This document shows, piece by piece, positions 57,939-64,000 of a stretch of 64,000 nucleotides of DNA. This DNA comes from Paramyrothecium sp. XJ0827 (Eukaryota > Ascomycota > Sordariomycetes > Hypocreales > Stachybotryaceae). Every line of letters starts with the position of its first letter. Position 1 is the first letter of the stretch. The notes beneath the pieces were generated by a model that made no database searches, was not told the origin of the DNA, and saw only the letters and a list, made by a program, of their open reading frames with translations. The stretch is taken from NCBI GenBank assembly GCA_020881915.1, contig JAJFPB010000010.1, forward strand, positions 1,674,001 to 1,738,000. The letters are read 5' to 3'. The translations under genes were made by a program, and so were the position numbers.

Positions 57939-58656
57939 TACATGTTGGGGCACACCCAGTTTTTCCTGGACTGCAGTGTTCGCGGGACAAGAGAGATAGT
58001 CTCTCGTTGGATTGTCAATGAGTAGTACGTTGTTTTTACGACGGAGTGCTATAATTGGGAGACCTACGCGGCAAGAGATATAAGACGTCTCTTCTTTGCA
58101 AGATGCTCCCACCAGTCACAGCCTCCAGGCATTAGCGCCACGAACTGTTTGTTATGATTTTCATTTGTTTTGCACCACGAAGGCAATTTCTTGCCATGAG
58201 ACGAGGAGGTGGTAAAAGGCGAGCTTTGTAATTTTTTTATAGCTTTTTTGAGTCGTTAGAACCGCACGCCCCTGGTAGGGCAGATCTATGAACGAAGCTC
58301 ATGACACCTGGGAAGGGTCTGAGGGAACGGGGTGTTCAGGAGAACAGTTTGTTGCTAGGCGCAAGACGGGGTGGGATGGAACCAGAACTCCTTGTCAGCT
58401 GGCGTCTGTCCTTTCTGGAGGTATCAAGGGATGCAATCCCAAACGGGAGCATGTATACGTAATTGTTAGAGTTTGCGCACCCATAGCATCGAGCCATGAT
58501 CAAGTTACTTCCTCAGCCTTGTCTATTTATACAAGATGTCGCTTGTACCAGTGATAAAGTGCATATGCGTCGGCTATTACACGCAGGTTCGGCTTCAGGA
58601 CTTCAAGATAAGCCAAAACCCTTCTGCGACAACCAAGGCTTGGGAACACAAACCCT
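57939..58656. other. Convergent 3' intergenic region
   Basis: Spacer between the tail-to-tail ORP1-like and GNAT genes, with a T-rich run near 58230-58250. It presumably holds both 3' UTRs. Confidence 0.5.
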
Positions 58657-59437
58657 CTACTCGTTGAACATGACAAGGCCCCCGTCCCATTGGCTAAGCT
58701 CGCCGACGTTGGCTCGCGCCACCTCGACGAAGCCGAAGCGAGAGTAGAGGCCGTCGGTGCCGCTCAAGCCCACGAGCCACGACGCCTTGCCGCGCCGTGC
58801 CGCCTGGCCTAGGCCGTCGCGGATCAGCATGCTGCCGAGCCCGCGGCCCTGCAGGGCCGGCTCCACGGCGAGGACGGAGAGGTACCACGCCTGCTTCCGG
58901 CGGGTGGTGTTGAGCAGCTCCGGCTTGATCGTGTCAAAAACGCGCTGGTAGATGCCGGCGCAGCTCTGGTCGATGTTGCGGACGGGCAGCAGGTAAGACT
59001 TGAGCGACAGGAGGCCCCTGACGGTGGCCGCGAACCAGGAATCTGTGCAGGAGCCGGGTCGTTTAGCAAACAAGGTGCAGGAAAAGGGACAGTCGTATCC
59101 CCCGCGTCTAGAGCTTCTGAGGACGTCGGGACTTACACGGTGACAGCCACTGCCAGAACACGGAGAACTCGTCCTGCGGCCGGCGCCACCAGGAGCAGCC
59201 GACGGCGCGGCCGGCCTCGTCGACCGCCATGGTGAGGACGAACTCCGGGGTCCAGTAGCGCTGCTCGAACAGGCGGTAGAGGTGCAGCCTGAAGTCGTCG
59301 GGGAACTCGCCGTGGTTGGGGAAGAGGACCGTGAGCAGCGAGTCGTTGCGGAAGGCGGCGGCGTAGAGCCGGGTGACGGCGGCCACGTCGGAGGAGCGCC
59401 CGGGCCGGAGGCGGTAGGTGTGGTTGTTGGATGTCAT
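58657..59437 (-). CDS. GNAT-family N-acetyltransferase
   Basis: Two exons on the minus strand, 59437-59137 and 59042-58657, with a 94-bp intron (GTAAGT donor, CACAG acceptor); 228 residues. The N-terminal part YRLRPGRSSDVAAVTRLYAA is a typical first strand and helix of the Gcn5-related fold. In the second exon, SVLAVEPALQGRGLGSMLI holds the acetyl-CoA pyrophosphate-binding Q/RxxGxG motif on strand 4 and helix 3, and GLYSRFGFVEV is the usual late GNAT strand. The acceptor substrate is unknown; fungal relatives of this size are often small-molecule acetyltransferases. No targeting signal is visible. An AT palindrome lies about 65 bases upstream. Confidence 0.9.
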
Positions 59438-59499
59438 GGCCGGGGGGGTGGAGGGAGGTCTGGGATGATCTGGGAGGGCGATTCTTGTTGTTCTTGTGA

Positions 59500-59519
59500 A
59501 TATATATGCATATATATAT
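59500..59519. promoter_or_regulatory. AT palindrome upstream of the GNAT gene
   Basis: A self-complementary ATATATATGCATATATATAT-type element about 65 bases before the minus-strand ATG. It may act as a TATA box on that strand. Confidence 0.5.
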
Positions 59520-59642
59520 GGCGGAGATTGGTGAGGTGAGTTCTAGTGGTAGATGGCGATGAGTTTTGGGTGCTGCGCCGAAAGGACTTTGATATATCCC
59601 ACTCCGGCCGTTTGTGAGAAATGTCAAGATGGATGAGCGAGC

Positions 59643-59654
59643 GAGAGAGAGAGA
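59643..59654. repeat. (GA)n microsatellite
   Basis: Six GA units in the region upstream of the GNAT gene. Confidence 0.6.
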
Positions 59655-60386
59655 GTATGAGCAGAGAACTGATCATCAGTGAGATAACCCGAGGTGAGTT
59701 GAGGACTCAGGAGCAGAAGGAAGCTGGCATTATATGACTATTCTCATCCTAGAATTCTCGTGATGGCTGCCAAGGAGAGGACAGGACTTGAGTTCCACCA
59801 ATTCACCCCCAGACCCTTTAATAAACCATGAGTCCGTAATTCGGTAGAATAGTTCATGCTGCGTCCACAGAGGTGCCCCCGGGACGGACGGGGCGCCAAC
59901 TTGTTAGCGATCGACCCCGTCTCAATTCGCTGCGCTAATTTGCTCGCTTACGGTGGCTTCATCCACCGGCGTGACCCCAGTTTCCAGTCACCCGGGTTGC
60001 TAACTCGTCCGTTTTTTATTGCTGAGGGTCGCGTTGGATGGGATGCATTGAACAGGGGCTTGGCCGAATGACTCAACCGGAGGGGACCTTGCTGGGGATG
60101 GTGGCAGGCCACCTTGAACCAAAAAGCTTGATTGTCAAGTGGATGGGCTCATCATGTTTGATTTTATTTTATTTTTTTGGGTCATATTTTTCACTGGCCA
60201 AAAGCTGTCGTCTCACGCAAGCCACGCCAACACGATCGACCTTATGCCAAGTAGAAATTAAAATTGTCATTCACTCAAACTTTTGAGCAACCCATATTCT
60301 CCTCGGAGAATGTCCAGTTTTATAGGTACAAAAGCCATCCCAGGTGCCCATCACCATGCCACGCCTCGACTGTTAGGTATCGTTAT

Positions 60387-61922
60387 TTATTTGGTGTTCT
60401 CGGGGCGGAGGCCACTAGATAGCATGGTCAGCATTGCTTCTGCAACAAGCATTGAGGGTAGGTAGCATGAGAAAAACTTACCGGACGGCCTTGCCAGCAC
60501 GCCAGATCTCCAGGTTGCGGATCTCCTCCATCTCGGCCTCGTACCTCTCGCGGTAGTCCTCCTGGCTGTTGTACTCCAGCGATCGCTTGGTCTCAGAGCC
60601 ATCCTTGACAGAGTCGTACAGCTGGTTGAAGACGGGCTTCAGGGCATCCTTGAAGCGGGGGCTCCAGTCAATGGCACCACGACGGGCGGTGGTGGAGCAG
60701 GCCTCGTACATCCAGTCCATGCCGTTGGCACCGATGAGGGGGTACAGACTCTGGGTAGCCTCCTCGACGGTCTCGTTGAAGGCCTCGCTGGGGCTGTGGC
60801 CGCGCTCACGGAGGACCTCGTACTGAGCGAGGAACATGCCGTGGATACCACCCATCAGGCAGCCACGCTCACCGTAGAGGTCGGAGTAGACCTCCTTCTC
60901 GAAGGTGGTCTTGTACAGGTAGCCGGAGCCGATGGCGACACCCATGGCGATGGCCTTCTCCTCGGCCTTGCCGGTGACATCCTGGAAGACGGCGAAGGAA
61001 GAGTTGATACCACGGCCCTCACGGAAGAGGGAGCGGACGGTGCGGCCAGAGCCCTTGGGAGCGCACAGGATGACGTCAATGTTCTTGGGAACATCGACCT
61101 TGGTGAGGTCCTTGAAGACGGGGGAGAAGCCGTGGGAGAAGTAAAGAGTCTACAGGGATTGGTTCGTTAGTGCGTGGGCTAAAGTGGCGGGCAAATTGGG
61201 AATGTGCGCGTACCTTGCCCTCAGTCAGCTGGGGCTTGATGGCGGGCCAGGTCTCGGACTGGGCGGCGTCGGAAAGCAGGTTCATGACGATGGTACCGCG
61301 GGAGATGGCCTCGTCGACATCGAAAAGGTTCTTGCCAGCGACCCAGCCGTCCTGCTCGGCGTCCTTCCAGGACTTGCCGTTCTTACGGACACCGACGATG
61401 ACGTTCAGGCCGTTGTCGCGCAGGTTAAGACCCTGGCCGTGGCCCTGGGAGCCATAGCCAATCAGGGCAAGAGTGTCGTTCTTGAAGTAGTCCTGTGAGT
61501 AGGAAGCAAGCTCAGGTCAGTTTTTTCTTTTCTTTTTGTCCTCGTGGCCCAATTGGCGGGTGAGGGGGGGAATAAGACTCACCAAGAGCTTCTCTTGAGG
61601 CCAGTCGGCGCGCTCTGTGCCGATACCGCTGTCAGTAACCCGAAAAATCACCAAAACTTATCGCAGGGAGAGCAAAAGCTGCCAATCGGCATCAGGGAGC
61701 CTAGCTGAGCTTACCGTAGACGTCCTCCTTGACGCCAGCGAAGTCAATGGTCTTGACACCGCGAACCTGCTGCTGCTGCAGAGGAGCGACGGGCTTAGCG
61801 GCGACGGCGGCGCGAACCAGGTTGCGGGACGCAGCAACGAAGGTGCGCTGCTGGACGCGGGGAGAGGCAACCTGGCGGGCCAATGGCGCGCGCAGGGTCT
61901 TGGAGAAGCTCCGTGAGGCCAT
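60387..61922 (-). CDS. ilv5: Ketol-acid reductoisomerase, mitochondrial (Ilv5/ILV-2)
   Basis: Five exons on the minus strand: 61922-61715, 61614-61583, 61492-61214, 61149-60482, 60414-60387; 404 residues. An Arg/Ser/Ala-rich presequence of about 55 residues targets mitochondria. The mature enzyme starts near KTIDFAGVKE. The NADPH Rossmann loop IGYGSQGHGQGLNLRDNG begins at about residue 91. The knotted helical domain carries the Mg-binding and substrate residues (AIAMGVAIGSGYLYKTTFEKE; LYGERGCLMGGIHGM). It converts acetolactate and acetohydroxybutyrate to the dihydroxy acids of valine and isoleucine synthesis. The last exon is only 28 nt and gives the conserved GLRPENTK end. The donor of the last intron itself encodes an in-frame TAA, so intron retention would end the protein eight residues early. 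Confidence 0.98.
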
Positions 61923-64000
61923 TGTGAATGAGTCTGAAGCTGGGGAAGAGGGGAGATGTGGTGATGATGATGAAGGGAAAAAAGAGAGTTTGAGCAGAGG
62001 GCGGAAAGAAGGGAGATGGTTATGAGGAGCGGGTACGGAGCTAACAGTCCTAACAGTCAGCAGCAGCACCTGGGGAGGGCCGAACTTTTTTTGTCTCCTG
62101 GTTGGCACAAACCCTGAATTGGGACCAGCTCGTCGCCGATCTCGGCGGCATGCACCGCTGCGATCGCGGTGGCCAGCAGCAGCTCGAGCTAAGGTAAGGT
62201 AGTCAAGGCGAGCTGCGCTAAGCAATGCAGTAATCCAATGAGAGTCCGTTCAATTGCCCTTGTCCAATTGCCATTAGTCCATCTTTGTTGCCGTCCATGG
62301 GCGAAGTAGCGGCGTGGTTTCAAAATTCCAACGTTGCTGGCTGGCTGGCCGTTCATCAGGGAACGGAGGTGGGACCGCCGACAGCCCGCTCTCGCAGGCA
62401 TGTGAAGTCAACGGACGTCCACATGGTTGGTGGGCGGTGGACGGTGGACAAGCTTGCGCTGCAGGCCTGGCCGGCGAGAAAACGGCCCCCTGCGCTGGGC
62501 TGACCGAAACTCAATGGCAGTTCAGTCCCAAGCAGCTGATGCATGCCCTCCACCTAAGGTAGCTTCACCTACTTCCAAGCGACGCATGCGCTTCAGCTTT
62601 CTCCGTCCGACTGTCCCACAATAATTGGTTTTGCTGTTGCATTGACTCACGTCGTCTGCTGTAGTTGACAGATAAGCTTAGTGTCTTTTTAGGTACTTTA
62701 ATTTATGAATTAGAACCACAAAAGGCCTTTCCTGGAGTCAACTCGGCCACTAATGCGCTGGTTCAGGCGACACCGCTACCGGCATCTCCAACCCAAGCCA
62801 TGGCATGTCATGTCATGGTATGGCATAGCCTCCAACTCTGACGTTAGAACCAAGGTCGGGTACCAAGAAGAGAAGAAAAGAAAGGCAACATAGAAAGTAG
62901 GATTGATTCAATCTGTGTGACGGCTGCCATTCACTCATTTGATTGGGGGCCTCGCATGTGCATAAGGTATAGATACTGTACCTTAACACAAGGTACCATG
63001 ATTGTTGACTCGGAGAGCAGCAAGATTGGTTTGTAGTTTCCGTGCCTCAAGGGAAGGCACTGATTGACGCCTCAACTACTATGTGAAGTATCTTATAATG
63101 CTGTGCTCTACGAAATTGCCAACTTGCTTCCTTACTTTTCACTCCATTCTTGCATGTCGCTGCGCCTCCGACATCGCCTACCATGAATGGCCATGCCCGC
63201 CCATCGATCACTCACAAATCACGACCAGTTCTGAAACCCAGCAACTGGCGGGACAAAGCAAAACAGCCACAAGCCGAAACGTCAAGTCCTGCTAAAGGAC
63301 GCGGTGAAGGAACTGGCAGCTGGCGGCAGAAACGAGCTTCGCACGGCTTGCTCCGTAGGACGGGCCTGCATCGCATCGCTCCTATGCCGCGTTGATCCCT
63401 CTGATTGACGTGGGCAATAATGACCAGCTAGCCTGAAGGGTCAACATGATGAGAGAGATATCGCGCCCCAGCTTGACTCTGACGCTGTTCCACAGGCTGA
63501 GCCTGTGCTTTTCATCTTCACCCTCAGGCGCTCAATCGCGTTGGGACGTACGCACGTACTACCAATCAGACCAACGTTGTGGTGGCTGTGTGGTTGGTGA
63601 ATACCGAAGAGTCGGGGGACGTCCAATCAAGTCGAGCCTGGGCGTTGAGCCGCACCCGGCTGAGACGCATTAGCTCGTGCATCGTGGGCGTCCAAACGTG
63701 GTCCCCAAGGCATATTTCCAATTTGTCTCGCTCGGCATTCGTTGACGCAGGCAGGGGTTGGCACGCCATTGAGCGACCGCCTCGTTGCTTTCCATGGCCT
63801 CCGCCCAGTAATTCGCACCTCGCAAGCCACACGGCTCCAAGGGGAGGGGGGCTTGGGCCTGCAATTCCATTCCGCTCCCATCATACTTGATCGCCCACCC
63901 TCGAAGCAGGCGTCTCCCCATGTGGCCCAACGGTACCAAGATCAGGAAGCTGAACGCTCCCTGCTCCTGAGACGGAAGCCGAACGGGGAAACATGGACAG
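61923..64000. other. KARI promoter and right-edge gene-free region
   Basis: About 2.1 kb to the window end. The first 120 bases are a C/T/A-rich leader without ATG. AAGGTAAGGT lies at 62191-62200 and a cluster of AAGGTAT, GTACCTTA and AAGGTACC at 62963-62997. CATG-containing direct repeats occur at about 62798-62826. No supported gene; sequence beyond the window would be needed to judge the right edge. Confidence 0.5.
62643..62649 (+). promoter_or_regulatory. TGACTCA (CPC1/Gcn4-type) site upstream of KARI
   Basis: A perfect TGACTCA about 720 bases before the KARI ATG. Cross-pathway (general amino-acid) control in fungi acts through this sequence, and branched-chain genes are known targets. 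A near match (TGACTCG) follows at about 63005. Function here is inferred. Confidence 0.4.

Larger units (their letters stand above)
59438..60386. other. Intergenic region: GNAT promoter and KARI 3' side
   Basis: About 950 bases with an AT palindrome (59500-59519) and a (GA)n run (59643-59654) upstream of the GNAT gene. The right part (60130-60370) is AT-rich and is the likely KARI 3' UTR. Confidence 0.5.

Overview
This window is nuclear DNA of a filamentous ascomycete (Pezizomycotina), most probably a Sordariomycete. The signs are short introns (about 46-180 bp) with GT...AG ends and CTAAC/CTGAC branch sites, pyrimidine-rich leaders, GC-rich coding DNA, and gene types such as StuA, EsdC and CnjB-like zinc-knuckle proteins. 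The species cannot be fixed from the sequence alone. I found 19 well-supported protein genes and one doubtful one. No tRNA, rRNA, CRISPR array or intact transposon was found by eye. Exon models were built by hand from splice sites, reading frame and family continuity; every model closes in frame.

Layout. 0-9 kb: stuA (+) behind a 1.9-kb leader and promoter, then a coiled-coil Cut12/SnaD-like spindle pole body gene (+). 9-18 kb: an amidohydrolase (-), esdC (-), an HD-domain phosphohydrolase (+) and a small GPI-anchored cell-surface protein (-). 22-31 kb: a 1077-residue disordered protein of unknown function (+), U1-C (-) and erv25 (+) sharing a divergent promoter, and the SDH assembly factor SDHAF2/Emi5 (+). 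31-36 kb: kinetochore Dsn1 (-) and the bZIP stress regulator AtfA (-). 39-47 kb, all minus: a doubtful small ORF, a GST-like protein, an 11-knuckle CnjB-like protein and Kex1. 47-58 kb: the Sfm1-type SPOUT methyltransferase (+), a 6-kb gene-free tract, and an ORP1-like fungal regulator (+). 58-64 kb: a GNAT acetyltransferase (-) and mitochondrial ketol-acid reductoisomerase (-).

How the genes fit together. This is not a metabolic cluster. It is mostly core housekeeping (splicing, COPII traffic, kinetochore and spindle pole, branched-chain amino acids, respiratory-complex assembly) mixed with developmental or stress regulators (StuA, EsdC, AtfA, ORP1-like). The regulators lie next to the largest gene-free tracts (1.9, 3.5, 3.7 and 6.1 kb), which probably carry extended promoters.

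No wholly new system is obvious. The best leads are: a likely internal promoter inside the third intron of the ORP1-like gene; a stuA leader with a 5'-UTR intron and two short uORFs; an open, 3n-length first intron in atfA; zinc knuckles repeatedly split by introns at the same place; a GST-like protein with a C-terminal extension; and a recurring AAGGTA/TACCTT motif in upstream regions.
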